The notes: generated by a model not told the origin, from the sequence alone. A stretch of DNA of 64,000 nucleotides from Hymenobacter sp. J193 (GCF_024700075.1 NZ_JAJONE010000001.1:4549001-4613000), one strand, 5' to 3'. Positions 46,961 to 56,147 are shown, counted from the first letter of the stretch. Program-made: numbers and translations.

Positions 46961-48644
46961 CCTGCCCGACGAAGACCGTCTTGACGAGTCGCTGCGCCAT
47001 ACCTTCAACGACTTTCACTTGCCGCCTGACGACCAGGTGTGGGCCGGTATCGAGCAGCGGATTGCCGGCTTGCCGCCACCTCCCACGCCCGCCCGGCGCC
47101 CGTTGCCGTTGCCGTTGCTGCTGGCCGCGCTGGTCGGGCTGCTGCTTGGCTGGCTGCTGCCCCGACCCGCTACAAACCTGGAACCTGAAGTTGCCAAGGC
47201 CCCGGCCCGCGCCGCCGGGCGTGCTATTCCAGCTCCCCGACCTGCGCCGGCCGCCCCGAACCTTTTGCCCGAAGTCGGCAAGCAATGGACTTACGCTCGT
47301 TCCGCCCCAACTGGAAGTCAGCAGCACCCGGTGCTTTCCGTGGCGTGGCGCAAAAATGCGTTTGCCCGTGCAAATTCAGCTCAGCAACTGATAAAAGGCC
47401 GTGCCATAGCCTCAAAGCTGCTGGCTGTTCCCGCCGTGCCGGACTCGGGCAGGGTGCCAACAACTGATACGCAACGGATATTGGCAGCACTGCCAGAGGT
47501 TGCTGCGGAGCGTGTCAGCCCCAGTGATTCGGTGCCCGGCACAGTGCGCACGCTCGTCGCGTTGGAGCGGCGGGTGCTGGTGCAGCTGGGCGACTCCGTG
47601 TACGCCAGCCGCGCCACACTGCTGGCTACGCTGCGCGCCGAGCAAACCGAGCTCATACGGCTGCGGCACCACACCGACAGCCTGCTGCTGGCGCTGAGCG
47701 GTTTGGCCAACCCAAGCCAGCCGGCGGCAGCCACTCTGCCTTCCCCGGATACCGCGCAGCGCCAGCGGCCAGCGCGCCGGTGGAGCGTAAGCCTGACGGC
47801 TACGCCGGAACAGAACTACCTGCGGCTCCAAACGGCGCCGTCCGACACTCTGCTGCAGGAGCGCCGCAACCACGAAAGCGGCCGCAAGGGTCTTAATGCC
47901 GCGCTTCTGGCTGAGTACCAGCTAACCAACCGCTGGAGCATAGCCAGTGGTCTGGGCTACAACACCTACGGGGCGGAGCTGCGCCTCTCCAGCCACCGCA
48001 CCGACGTGTCCATCGTCTACGACACTACGGTGACGCACCAGGTGAGCGTCTCTACCAGCACCAATACCGTGTACTCGGTGCGCGAAGACTCCATTCCGCA
48101 GCTTACCCCAGTGCTCAACCAAAGCGGACAGCTCATCGGCTATGATACCGTGTACTTTATGCGGCCCGATACGGTGTACACCACCATCGTGCAGCACGAC
48201 AGCATCCGCACTACCCAGCAAACCATTACGCCCCTGATCAATAAGCGGGAAATAACCACCTACAAAAAGCTGCGGCCCACTTACCACTTCGTGACGCTGC
48301 CCTTGATCCTGCGCTACCGCCTTACTCCCGGCAACGGCCGCTGGTGGGCCGACATAGCCGGGGGCACCCAGCTGCAGCTATTTACCGGGGGCACCCAGCT
48401 GGTGACTGAAGACGGGCGCACCTACCGCACGGAGCGTGTGCGGCCCCGCGAAAGTCTATTCCGAACCCTGAATGTGTCGTTGCTCGGAAGCCTGGCCATG
48501 AACTATGCCCTTACCCCGCGCTTCAGCGTGAGCGTGGCCCCCAGCCTGCGGTGGCAGGTGCTGTCGGTGTACAAGCCCGAAACGGGCCTCCGGCAGCAGC
48601 CCACCGCCACGGGGCTGCAGCTGGGCATGCGGTGGAAACTTTAA
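46953..48644 (+). CDS. Anti-sigma-like / outer-membrane barrel protein
   Basis: The 563-residue product starts MTDLPDEDRLDESLRHTFND, an acidic head resembling the cytoplasmic anti-sigma regions of Bacteroidota. One transmembrane helix follows at about residues 52-72 (PLLLAALVGLLLGWLL). A long periplasmic-side, Ala/Pro- and Ser-rich stretch and a short helical segment precede the C-terminal 250 residues, which alternate in beta-barrel style (NRWSIASGLGYNTYGAEL; FSVSVAPSLRWQVL). If the topology is right, it bridges both membranes. It partners the ECF sigma gene. The gene is long and the barrel assignment is by pattern only. Confidence 0.72.
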   Translation: MTDLPDEDRLDESLRHTFNDFHLPPDDQVWAGIEQRIAGLPPPPTPARRPLPLPLLLAALVGLLLGWLLPRPATNLEPEVAKAPARAAGRAIPAPRPAPAAPNLLPEVGKQWTYARSAPTGSQQHPVLSVAWRKNAFARANSAQQLIKGRAIASKLLAVPAVPDSGRVPTTDTQRILAALPEVAAERVSPSDSVPGTVRTLVALERRVLVQLGDSVYASRATLLATLRAEQTELIRLRHHTDSLLLALSGLANPSQPAAATLPSPDTAQRQRPARRWSVSLTATPEQNYLRLQTAPSDTLLQERRNHESGRKGLNAALLAEYQLTNRWSIASGLGYNTYGAELRLSSHRTDVSIVYDTTVTHQVSVSTSTNTVYSVREDSIPQLTPVLNQSGQLIGYDTVYFMRPDTVYTTIVQHDSIRTTQQTITPLINKREITTYKKLRPTYHFVTLPLILRYRLTPGNGRWWADIAGGTQLQLFTGGTQLVTEDGRTYRTERVRPRESLFRTLNVSLLGSLAMNYALTPRFSVSVAPSLRWQVLSVYKPETGLRQQPTATGLQLGMRWKL

Positions 48645-48810
48645 CGGATTTATTTTTTCGGTGGTCAGCAGCCTTTCCAGAATGGGGCTGGTCTGGCGAG
48701 TTGAAAAGGGAAGCGTGGCGCACCGGCCGGAGCAGCATTTTCCTAGTCGTCCGAATTTTTCCTGGCGCGAGTTACGCGCTGGCTTCTTCACGCTTCACGC
48801 TTTTGCCTGT

Positions 48811-51612
48811 ATGAACTTGCTACGCTTCCTGGTGCTCTCCACCTTCCTTTTCCTGTGTGCCCGGCCGGGGCAGGCCCAGCGGCCCGTCTGGACGCAGCTG
48901 GCCAACAAAACCCAGGTCCCCGGCTACGGCGTGAGCAACAGCGCCACCGATTTGCGGGGCAACACCTACACCTGGCAAACCATCGGTGGCCCGTCGGCCA
49001 TTGGCTCAGCCAGCCTCACAACGCTGCCCAACCGCACCGACCCGCGCACGGGTGAGGTCCTGGCCTGGAACCTGGACGTATGCCTGGCCAAGTTCAAGCC
49101 CAACGGGGAGGTGGCCTGGGTGGTGCAGGGCACCGATGGCACCTTTACCAATCAGGCAACCAGTATGGCCATTGATGAGCGCGGCAACATTTACGTTTCG
49201 GGCTTCAACTGGCACAACTTCCGCTTTGGCGCCCACACGGTGGCGGAGGCGGGCTACTTCCTGGCCCGGGTGGATTCGGCGGGCACGGTGCAGTGGGTGC
49301 AGCACCTGGCCGATTATCCGCTCACGCTGGATAAGTCGTTTCAGGCGCCCCAGCTGGCTACCGATGCCGAGGGCAACTGCCTGATGCTCGGCCACAGCCG
49401 CAACGAAACGTCCCTGAGCGGGCAACCCCTCAAAGTTACCGGCCACTACGATGCCTACCTGGCCAAGTGCAACGCGGCGGGCAAGTACCAGTGGGTGAAA
49501 CAGCTGTTTTCGACGACCACCAGCACCAATGTGCCGGCCATTGCGGCCCAGCTCACGGCCGATGCGGCCGGCAACAGCGTGGTGGCGGGCACCTTCAGCG
49601 ACCTGCTCACGCTGGGCACCAACGGCCCCCAGCTAGACACCACCCCGGTGGAGAACTTTTCGCCGCGCAATACCTTCGTGGCCCGCTTCGACCGCGACGG
49701 GCAGCTGCTCTGGACGCGCCAGGGCAACAGCAGCTACGTGAGCGGGGCCGCTACCGATTACTTGGGCAATACCTACCTGACGGGCTACTCCTCGGGCGGT
49801 CCGACTGCCTTTGGCGAGCTATACCTCATGGCCAGTGACTTCTTCGTGCTGAAGTACGCTCCCAACGGCACGGAGCAGTGGCTGCAGGGAACTACGGGCG
49901 GCTTCACCCGCGGCGTGCAAACGGACATCGACGGCAACGTGTACCTGGCTGGTCAGCACAGCGGCCCTGTAGAGATAAGCCCGTTCAGCCTGCCGGCTTC
50001 CACGGGCGGCTATTACGATGGTTTCCTGCTCAGCTATACGCCCGAAGGAGCTGTGCGCTGGCTGTACGGCGTTGGTGGCCCTGGCAACCTGGATAATGTG
50101 GGTACTCCCGGCCTGGATGCCCAGCAGAACCTGTACGCCGTCCTCACCAGCGACTCGCTCAACTACCTGGATGGGCAGCCCGTAGCCGGCTCGCGCAATG
50201 CCTCGGTGCTGGTGCGCCTGGCGCAGCGGGCCAACCGTCTGGCCGGGACCGTGTACCTCGACCAGAACGGCAACGGCCGCCGCGACGCAACTGAAGGACC
50301 CTTTCCCCGCCCTGTGGCGCTGACCGATACGGTAAGTCAGCAGCTTTTTACGTCCGAAAGCCCCGGCACCGGCGCGTTTCAGGCTTTTGTTGATACCGGC
50401 AGTTGGGTGGTCCGGCCTGCTGTTATTCCAACGTACTACACCCTTAGCCAGCCCGCGCCGGAGCACTATGCCGGTCATTTTTCAGCCTATGGGCAGGTAG
50501 CCGATACGCTGGTGTTTGGGTTGCAGCCATTAAGCGAGCAGCCGGATCTGCGCGTTACGCTCACGCCCTACGGCGCGGCGCGGCCCGGCTTTTCAGTTCG
50601 CTACCGCCTCACGCTCGAGAATGTAGGCACCACCACGCTGCCGGCCGGCACAGCCACGGTTACGCTTGATGGGCGAATGCAGGAGCAGGATATCAGCAGC
50701 TCACCTGCGGCTAACATAAGCAACCATACCGTGAGCTGGCATTATCCGACCCTGACGCCTTTTGCCCGCCGGGAGCTGGATATAGCGGCCACCCTGCCCG
50801 TGAATACGACCCCGGGCACCCAACTGGCAACCGTTGCCGAGGCGTTGGTGGAAGCCGATAGCGCTCCGGCTGATAATAAAGCCAGCCTAACCCAGACCGT
50901 AACGGGTTCCTTCGACCCCAACAACATCGAAGTGAACTACCAGCAACTGACGGCCGCGCAACTGGCCGCCGGCCAGCCCTTGGACTATACCATCCGGTTT
51001 CAGAATATGGGCACCGACACGGCCTTTGCCGTGGTACTTACGGATACCCTCGACAACACGAAGCTGCAGGTGGCCAGCCTGCAGCTGGTGGCCAACTCCC
51101 ACAACTGCACCTGGCGGCTGCTAAGCAGCGGCGTGCTTATCGTGCGCTTTCCGGGCATTCAGCTGCCCCACCGGAGTATGGATGCGCTCCGGTCCCAGGG
51201 GTTCGTGCGGTTCCGGGTGCAGCCGCGCACCACGCTGGCTCCCGGCGCCATAATTCCAAACCACGCTGATATCATCTTCGACTACAATCATCCGGTGCGC
51301 ACGAATACGGCTACTACGGCGGTGCTGCTGCCCACGGCGCTGGTAGCGGCCCGCTCCGCCGTGGCCTGGAGCGCCTATCCCAATCCCACCACCGAAGCCC
51401 TGACCATTGAGGCAACTTTGCCCACGCGCGGCACGGTGCGGGTTGAGCTGCTGGACCTGCTGGGCCGCTGTATCCGGCAGCAGTCAGTTGTCAGTCAGGC
51501 CGGGGCCTTTCAGCAGGCGCTGGATGTGCGCGCCGTTGCACCGGGAGTGTACGTGCTGCGCCTGCAGCTCCCGGATGGCCGGCTGGTCAGCCGGCAGGTA
51601 GTGCGCCGGTAA
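48811..51612 (+). CDS. Secreted multi-domain protein with T9SS sorting domain
   Basis: A 933-residue extracellular protein. After a signal peptide (MNLLRFLVLSTFLFLCARPGQAQ in part), residues about 50-450 hold SBBP-like beta-propeller repeats with GNIYVSGF and GNTYLTGYS motifs. A SdrD_B-like segment (LDQNGNGRRDATEG) follows, then DUF11-like and DUF7619-like regions (FDPNNIEVNYQQLTAAQL; DIIFDYNHPV). The C-terminal sorting domain begins YPNPTTEALTIE and ends PDGRLVSRQVVRR. Exported through T9SS by inference. It lies 166 bp after the barrel gene on the same strand and could be a target of the sigma system. Confidence 0.87.
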   Translation: MNLLRFLVLSTFLFLCARPGQAQRPVWTQLANKTQVPGYGVSNSATDLRGNTYTWQTIGGPSAIGSASLTTLPNRTDPRTGEVLAWNLDVCLAKFKPNGEVAWVVQGTDGTFTNQATSMAIDERGNIYVSGFNWHNFRFGAHTVAEAGYFLARVDSAGTVQWVQHLADYPLTLDKSFQAPQLATDAEGNCLMLGHSRNETSLSGQPLKVTGHYDAYLAKCNAAGKYQWVKQLFSTTTSTNVPAIAAQLTADAAGNSVVAGTFSDLLTLGTNGPQLDTTPVENFSPRNTFVARFDRDGQLLWTRQGNSSYVSGAATDYLGNTYLTGYSSGGPTAFGELYLMASDFFVLKYAPNGTEQWLQGTTGGFTRGVQTDIDGNVYLAGQHSGPVEISPFSLPASTGGYYDGFLLSYTPEGAVRWLYGVGGPGNLDNVGTPGLDAQQNLYAVLTSDSLNYLDGQPVAGSRNASVLVRLAQRANRLAGTVYLDQNGNGRRDATEGPFPRPVALTDTVSQQLFTSESPGTGAFQAFVDTGSWVVRPAVIPTYYTLSQPAPEHYAGHFSAYGQVADTLVFGLQPLSEQPDLRVTLTPYGAARPGFSVRYRLTLENVGTTTLPAGTATVTLDGRMQEQDISSSPAANISNHTVSWHYPTLTPFARRELDIAATLPVNTTPGTQLATVAEALVEADSAPADNKASLTQTVTGSFDPNNIEVNYQQLTAAQLAAGQPLDYTIRFQNMGTDTAFAVVLTDTLDNTKLQVASLQLVANSHNCTWRLLSSGVLIVRFPGIQLPHRSMDALRSQGFVRFRVQPRTTLAPGAIIPNHADIIFDYNHPVRTNTATTAVLLPTALVAARSAVAWSAYPNPTTEALTIEATLPTRGTVRVELLDLLGRCIRQQSVVSQAGAFQQALDVRAVAPGVYVLRLQLPDGRLVSRQVVRR

Positions 51613-51624
51613 GCAGCCGCAGGG

Positions 51625-51765
51625 TTATTCTGCGAAAGCCGCCTCGGGCTGCAGGCCGCGCACAAAGCTCTCGAAGTCGGAAGCCAACGGGGTGATGCGG
51701 TAGCCATGTTCCTGCTCTACGTGCACTACGGCCGGCTCGCCCTAGGGCCCATCCTGCCAAACGCC
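51625..51765 (-). pseudogene. SMI1/KNR4 (SUKH)-like C-terminal remnant
   Basis: The minus strand reads WQDGP, a TAG stop, GEPAVVHVEQEHGYRITPL, then ASDFESFVRGL and a stop codon. The tail pattern (VxVExExGYxIxPLASDFxxFxxGL) is characteristic of SUKH-superfamily immunity-like domains. The in-frame stop and lack of an N-terminal half suggest a broken gene. Only about 45 codons remain. Confidence 0.45.
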
Positions 51766-51766
51766 A

Positions 51767-51796
51767 AAGGGTCCGGCAGCAATGTGCCGGACCCTT
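51767..51796. terminator. Stem-loop terminator between convergent genes
   Basis: AAGGGTCCGGCA (51767-51778) pairs perfectly with TGCCGGACCCTT (51785-51796) around a 6-nt loop. It lies about 20 bp past the stop of the RidA gene on the minus strand and may serve both directions. Confidence 0.7.
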
Positions 51797-51818
51797 GACT
51801 GCCCTGCGGCTAAGAGGC

Positions 51819-52211
51819 TTATTTCACCACGGTGGCTTCCAGCTCTACCGTTAGGGTGGCAAAAAGCCCCTTCACTTCCAGCAGCGTTGTGGCTTGCCGG
51901 ATGCCGTGCTTGGCCAGCCAGGCCTGATAGATATCAGCGCACGAGGCGAAGAACTCGGCCACCGAGGTGGTGTACACATTCAGCCGTACGATGCCCGCGC
52001 ACTCATAGCCCGCCTCGCTGATAAGCTGCTCCAGATTCTGGAAAGTTTGCTGCAGCTGGCTGCGCATATCGGCTGTGCTGGGCTGGCCCTCCGCATCCAG
52101 GGCTACCTGTCCGGAGCAATAGAGCGTGCCGGCTGGCTGACTGATTTCAACGGCTTGAACTGAATTGGTGAACTGACCCCACTTCCAGGGGTCTACGGTG
52201 CGCTTCTCCAT
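51819..52211 (-). CDS. RidA family protein
   Basis: A 130-residue protein of the Rid/YjgF/YER057c family, which deaminates reactive enamine/imine intermediates. Landmarks are SQPAGTLYCSGQVALDAEG, QTFQNLEQLISEAG, GIVRLNVYTTSVAEF (with the Arg of RLNVY) and a closing VELEATVVK. The start at 52211 (MEKRTVDPWKW) is preferred to one 11 codons upstream. It lies immediately upstream of the WYL regulator gene's end on the same strand, after a short gap. Confidence 0.9.
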   Translation of the reverse strand: MEKRTVDPWKWGQFTNSVQAVEISQPAGTLYCSGQVALDAEGQPSTADMRSQLQQTFQNLEQLISEAGYECAGIVRLNVYTTSVAEFFASCADIYQAWLAKHGIRQATTLLEVKGLFATLTVELEATVVK

Positions 52212-52311
52212 TGTTTTGGCTTTGCAAGAGCAAGTGTCCCTCACTTGCTAAAACAAAGGTCCCGGCCCCAACTGACAGCCCTGTGTCAGCATGTTTTTAG
52301 GTCCGAAAAAA

Positions 52312-53274
52312 TTAGTCGGGCCGGCAAAAAAAGTCGTGCGCCCGCTGGGCCAGCTCGCGTAGCGGCGCAGCCAGGGCGGCCGGCTCTACAATGGTAAGGG
52401 CTCCGGCGTAGGGCAGCAGCCAGGTGGCCAGGTAGGGAAGCTCCCCGATAAACAGGGTCATTTCGAGCTGCCCGTCGGGCAGGCGCTGCTCGTGGGCCCA
52501 GCCGTACTGGTACTTGGTGTCGTGCAGGTGCTGCACCAGGGCGGGCAGGAGAGCGGCCGGCTGAAAACGGAGCACAACCCGCTCACGCGGCCGCCGGGCG
52601 GCTTCCGCGGCCCAGTGCTGCTGCAGGAGGCCGGGGCGCGCGGCAAAAACCTCGGTTCGCAGCTCCAGATGCCGGATGCGGTCCAGGCGGAAGTGGCGGA
52701 TGGTCTGGCGCAGCCGGCAATAGGCTACCACGTGCCACTGCCGGCTTAGCAGCAGGCTGAGGGGCTCAATGTCGCGGGTAGTGGGAGCCTGGTTTTCGGC
52801 GGCCTGGTAGCTCAGGTTCACCACGCGGTGCATCGAAATGGCCGCCACCAGCTGCTGGTAGGCCGGAGGGCAGCCGGCGTGGTTTTGGGGGCCGAGCACC
52901 TGGATGTGAGGCGCCAGGGTGTCAAGATGGTCGCGGTCGGGGCGGCGCAGCACGGCGCGCACCTTGTCCATGGCCGCGGCGCTGAGCTGGGCCGTGGGCG
53001 CGTCAGTCAGGCGGGCGGCCAGCTTTTCGGCTGTGAGCAGGGCCGTGGCTTCCTCGCGGGTAAACATAACGGGCGGCAGGCGGTAGCCCTCGGCCAGGGA
53101 GTAGCCGACGCCCGGCTCGCCGATAAGCGGCACGCCGGCCTGTTCCAGGGTCCGCAGGTCGCGATACACCGTGCGCAAGCTCACGCCAAACTGCTCGGCT
53201 AGGGCGGCCCCGCTCACTTTGCGCCTGGCCTGCAGCTGGATGAGCAGGGCCGTGACGCGGTCAAATCGGTTCAT
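52312..53274 (-). CDS. YafY-type transcriptional regulator with WYL domain
   Basis: A 320-residue regulator. The N-terminal HTH_11 (MNRFDRVTALLIQLQARRKV..., VSLRTVYRDLRTLEQAGVPL) is followed by the PafC/WYL core (LSLLLSRQWHVVAYCRLRQTIRHFRLDRI, in part) and a C-terminal extension (LPDGQLEMTLFIGELPYLATWLLPYAG). WYL domains bind ligands, often nucleotides or ssDNA-related signals. The SUKH remnant, RidA and this gene lie together; RidA lies after it on the same strand (100 bp) and is a plausible target. Confidence 0.92.
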   Translation of the reverse strand: MNRFDRVTALLIQLQARRKVSGAALAEQFGVSLRTVYRDLRTLEQAGVPLIGEPGVGYSLAEGYRLPPVMFTREEATALLTAEKLAARLTDAPTAQLSAAAMDKVRAVLRRPDRDHLDTLAPHIQVLGPQNHAGCPPAYQQLVAAISMHRVVNLSYQAAENQAPTTRDIEPLSLLLSRQWHVVAYCRLRQTIRHFRLDRIRHLELRTEVFAARPGLLQQHWAAEAARRPRERVVLRFQPAALLPALVQHLHDTKYQYGWAHEQRLPDGQLEMTLFIGELPYLATWLLPYAGALTIVEPAALAAPLRELAQRAHDFFCRPD

Positions 53275-53400
53275 TGCGGGAAGGTAAAAAAGGCGGAAAC
53301 AAGCCGCCTGAGCAGCTCACGTAACATAAGCATTGCAGCCGCTACCTCGTGCTTCTACATCGGATTCATCGGCAAGATATTATTGGTTAGGGTCTTCCGT

Positions 53401-53462
53401 TGTGCTCCTGAGCGCAGAGCCTAGAAGGGCTGTCAAACAGTTGGTCTGCGCCCAGGAGCGCA
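53401..53462. repeat. Stem-loop between the WYL and SRPBCC genes
   Basis: GCTCCTGAGCGCAGA (53404-53418) pairs with TCTGCGCCCAGGAGC (53445-53459) with one mismatch around a loop of about 26 nt. It lies immediately past the SRPBCC gene's end on the minus strand and is the probable 3' end structure for that operon. Confidence 0.55.
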
Positions 53463-53466
53463 ATCA

Positions 53467-53889
53467 TTAAAGGCTCGATTCCAGATGTTGCTTCAGGTTG
53501 CTTCCCAGGAGGTGCTGCCAGCCGGCTTCAAATCGGCTGCGGGCAAAGTGGGGGTCGGCAGGGAAGCTGGCCAGGCCGGTGTGCGTAAGCCTCAGCCGGG
53601 TTGCGGCGCCTTCTGCCACCAGCTCAAAGGTGACTTCCGAGCGGCCAGGGTAGCCTGTATACTGCCAGCTGTGGGCCAGCTTTTCCCCTTCCACGACCTG
53701 CGTAACCCGCCACTGCTTCTGATACGCCGAGCCGTCATCGGCAAACTCAAACACGAAGCCCTCCACCGGCTCAAACCGCTTCAGCTGCGAAAAATACCAG
53801 GCCCGCAGGCGGTTTTCATGGGTCAGCGCGTCCCAGACTTTTTCCATCGGGGCCTGATATAGCTGTTCCAGTACGAAGGGGGTATCCAT
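53467..53889 (-). CDS. SRPBCC (AHSA1-like) protein
   Basis: A 140-residue START/Bet v1-like protein. The AHSA1 marks are visible: an N-terminal VLEQLYQAPMEKVWDALTHENRLRAWYF segment, the central FEFADDGSAYQKQWRVTQVVEGEKLAHSW, and the closing SRFEAGWQHLLGSNLKQHL. It may bind a hydrophobic ligand; function is unassigned. It is the last gene of a minus-strand unit with the Crp/Fnr (2) and epimerase genes. Confidence 0.88.
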   Translation of the reverse strand: MDTPFVLEQLYQAPMEKVWDALTHENRLRAWYFSQLKRFEPVEGFVFEFADDGSAYQKQWRVTQVVEGEKLAHSWQYTGYPGRSEVTFELVAEGAATRLRLTHTGLASFPADPHFARSRFEAGWQHLLGSNLKQHLESSL

Positions 53890-53948
53890 CTAGCTTTTGG
53901 TGTGGTGATTTTTTGCTGCGGGTATCGGCACTTTGGGTATTCAGGGCT

Positions 53949-54518
53949 TTACTCACTTTTCCGAATGCGGCTTAGCGACTGCGGCGTGATGCGCAGGTAA
54001 GACGCAATGTAGTGCTGCGGCACGCTCAAGACCAAGTCGGGGTAGCGGCGGACAAATTCCAGGTATTTCTGCCTGGCGGTGCCGAAATGCAGGAAGTCGT
54101 GGTCCTTATTGTTGCCAAGCAGCGCTGCCTCCGTCAATAGTTTGCTCAGGATGAAGAGCTTGGGGATTTCCTCGCTCAGGTGCTGCCAGGTGCTGCGGTC
54201 GATGCGCAGCAGCTCGCACTCGGTGATGGCCTGAATGCCCGCCGACGTGGGCCGGTTGCTGTAGAAGCTCTCTACGGCCATGATAAACTGGTGGGGCCGC
54301 AGAAAGCACGTCGTAGCTTCCTCCCCCGGCCGGGAACCCACCAAATACATGCGACACACCCCGGCGCTGACGAAGCCAATCTGGCGGGAAACCTCGCCGG
54401 GGGCGCAGAAATGCTCGCCCGCCCGGAACCGCCGGGGCGTGAAATGGCCCGTGAGGGCGGCAATTTCCGCCGGGCTCAGCACCCCGCCAAAACTGAAGGC
54501 CTTGCGTAGATTTTCCAT
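53949..54518 (-). CDS. Crp/Fnr family regulator (2)
   Basis: A 189-residue regulator of the same length as the one at 26611 but clearly different in sequence. The N-terminal barrel has FRAGEHFCAPGEVSRQIGFV, and the C-terminal HTH has VPQHYIASYLRITPQSLSRIRKSE. It lies 14 nt after the epimerase gene and 59 nt before the SRPBCC gene, so the three likely share one transcript. The effector is unknown. Confidence 0.9.
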   Translation of the reverse strand: MENLRKAFSFGGVLSPAEIAALTGHFTPRRFRAGEHFCAPGEVSRQIGFVSAGVCRMYLVGSRPGEEATTCFLRPHQFIMAVESFYSNRPTSAGIQAITECELLRIDRSTWQHLSEEIPKLFILSKLLTEAALLGNNKDHDFLHFGTARQKYLEFVRRYPDLVLSVPQHYIASYLRITPQSLSRIRKSE

Positions 54519-54532
54519 GGGTCAGGCCGCGC

Positions 54533-55558
54533 TTAGTTCACCAGCCCGAGGGCCAGCAAGCTCTCGGCGCAGGCGATGACGGCCTGCTCCGGGCCAAGCG
54601 GCTGCCAGTGTAACAGCTGCCAGGCTTTTCGGTTGTCGCCTTGCCTTTGCCGGCCCAGGTCCACGAGGATGGGCCGGATGGCCGGGTCAAACCAACTCAG
54701 CACCCGGGTCAGCACATTCGGCAGCACCCGCCGGGGAATTTGGCGGCCGGGAAACCGGGTGCGCAGCAGGGCGGCCACCTGCGCCAGCGTCAGGAAGCCC
54801 GCCGTGCCCAGGAAGCGCTGGCCCGCGGCGGCGGGCTGCTCCATGGCCCGAAGCAGCAGGTCGGCCACCGAGCGCACGTCCACGACGTCGAAGCCCATGG
54901 CCGGCACGGCGGGCATGCTGCCGTCCAGCAGCTTGAGCACGGCGTTGGCGGAGTTGCCGAAGTCTTCCTCCAGCACCGGCCCCAATATCAGGCCGGGCAA
55001 CACGGCGCTCAGCTCCAGGCCGCTGGTATCGGTGGCCATAAAGTCCCAGGCAGCCTTTTCGGCCAGGGTCTTGCTCCGGTAATAGGCCGTGTTATCGGCC
55101 CGGTTCGCGGCGTCAGTCCACATCGACTCGTCGTAGACCCCGCTTTCCCGGCCTTCGGGGCGTCCGTACATCACGGCGCTGGAGGAAGACGTCAGTACCA
55201 CGCGCTTTACCCCGTTGGCGGCCGCGGCCCGCAGCACGTGCAGCACGCCGCTGACGGCGGGCCGAATCAGCTCGTCTTCGTTTTTGGGCAGCTCGCGCGG
55301 GTTCGGGGAGGCCACGTGCTGCACGTAGTCCATGCCTTTGGTCAGGTCGCGCCACACGTGCTCGTCCGTCAGCTCGGCCTGGGCGAAGCGGAGGTAGTCT
55401 ACTTGGCGCGTATGGCGCGCCAATAGGGTTCTGAGGGCTTCGGCCCGGTCCAGGCTCCGCAGCGTGCCGGTGACTTCGTAGCCGTTTTCCAAGAGGTGGA
55501 TAGCCGTGTGCGAGCCGAGAAAACCGGAAATGCCGGTCAGCAATACCTTGCCTTTCAT
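54533..55558 (-). CDS. NAD(P)-dependent epimerase / dihydroflavonol-reductase-like protein
   Basis: A 341-residue extended SDR starting MKGKVLLTGISGFLGSHTAIHLL (TGxxGFLGSH). The catalytic region has VVLTSSSSAVMYGRPEG with the Ser, and the NTAYYRSKTLAEKAAWDF motif provides YxxxK. The N-terminal third matches dihydroflavonol-4-reductase and cinnamoyl-CoA-reductase-like proteins, so a sugar or carbonyl substrate is possible. It is the first gene of the unit with the Crp/Fnr regulator; a longer start (55600) is not family-like. Confidence 0.92.
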   Translation of the reverse strand: MKGKVLLTGISGFLGSHTAIHLLENGYEVTGTLRSLDRAEALRTLLARHTRQVDYLRFAQAELTDEHVWRDLTKGMDYVQHVASPNPRELPKNEDELIRPAVSGVLHVLRAAAANGVKRVVLTSSSSAVMYGRPEGRESGVYDESMWTDAANRADNTAYYRSKTLAEKAAWDFMATDTSGLELSAVLPGLILGPVLEEDFGNSANAVLKLLDGSMPAVPAMGFDVVDVRSVADLLLRAMEQPAAAGQRFLGTAGFLTLAQVAALLRTRFPGRQIPRRVLPNVLTRVLSWFDPAIRPILVDLGRQRQGDNRKAWQLLHWQPLGPEQAVIACAESLLALGLVN

Positions 55559-55744
55559 AGGGGTTGCGTTAGGAGGCAAAGGTCGAGCGGCCCGGGCCAT
55601 GCCCGCGTTACCAATTGGTAAGAAATGGCGGCGCGGACCTACTGATTCGTGCCACTATGCGAGGACTAACGGTGGGCACTGGCGCGGCATATTTCAACTG
55701 AGCCTCGTATACGGCTGTATAGTTTCTCTTTCAGCACCTCAACC

Positions 55745-55996
55745 ATGCATAACGATTCAACCGCCAATAGCACCCAACTCGTACGCTACCAGCTGCACCT
55801 ATCCCCGGAGGCCAACGACCAGCAACTGGTAGCGGCCCGCACCCTGCTCACCCAGCAGGGCTTCGTAGTCGATCAGCTTGCGCCAGGTGAAGCAGTGGTT
55901 GCTTTTGCCCAGGGAGGAGACCCGGATTGGGAGCCTGTCAAAGAGGCGTTTCGGAAACTTGGCTGCTCTATCACGCACATCATAACGGCCGAGTAG
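55745..55996 (+). CDS. Small hypothetical protein (83 aa)
   Basis: The product starts MHNDSTANSTQLVRYQLHL and reads as a small alpha/beta domain with LVAARTLLTQQGFVVDQLAP and WEPVKEAFRKLGCSITHI. Codon use is normal for the window; no homologue is recognised. It stands alone, divergent from the epimerase gene and followed by a strong stem-loop. Confidence 0.6.
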   Translation: MHNDSTANSTQLVRYQLHLSPEANDQQLVAARTLLTQQGFVVDQLAPGEAVVAFAQGGDPDWEPVKEAFRKLGCSITHIITAE

Positions 55997-56059
55997 CCTT
56001 GCTTTTCGTGCAGTGGCTGGGTTAGCAGTACAGAGCCCCGGAGGGGCGGCCATTAACAG

Positions 56060-56089
56060 GAAGCGCGCTGGACTTGGCCAGCGCGCTTC
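56060..56089. terminator. Bidirectional terminator-like stem-loop
   Basis: GAAGCGCGCTGG pairs perfectly with CCAGCGCGCTTC over a 6-nt loop, between the convergent 83-residue gene and the S74 gene. Confidence 0.7.
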
Positions 56090-56147
56090 TTCGGTTTTGC
56101 GGATCGATAAGCCACCAAGCGAGGCTTTTTACTGTAGGGGGAATAGC

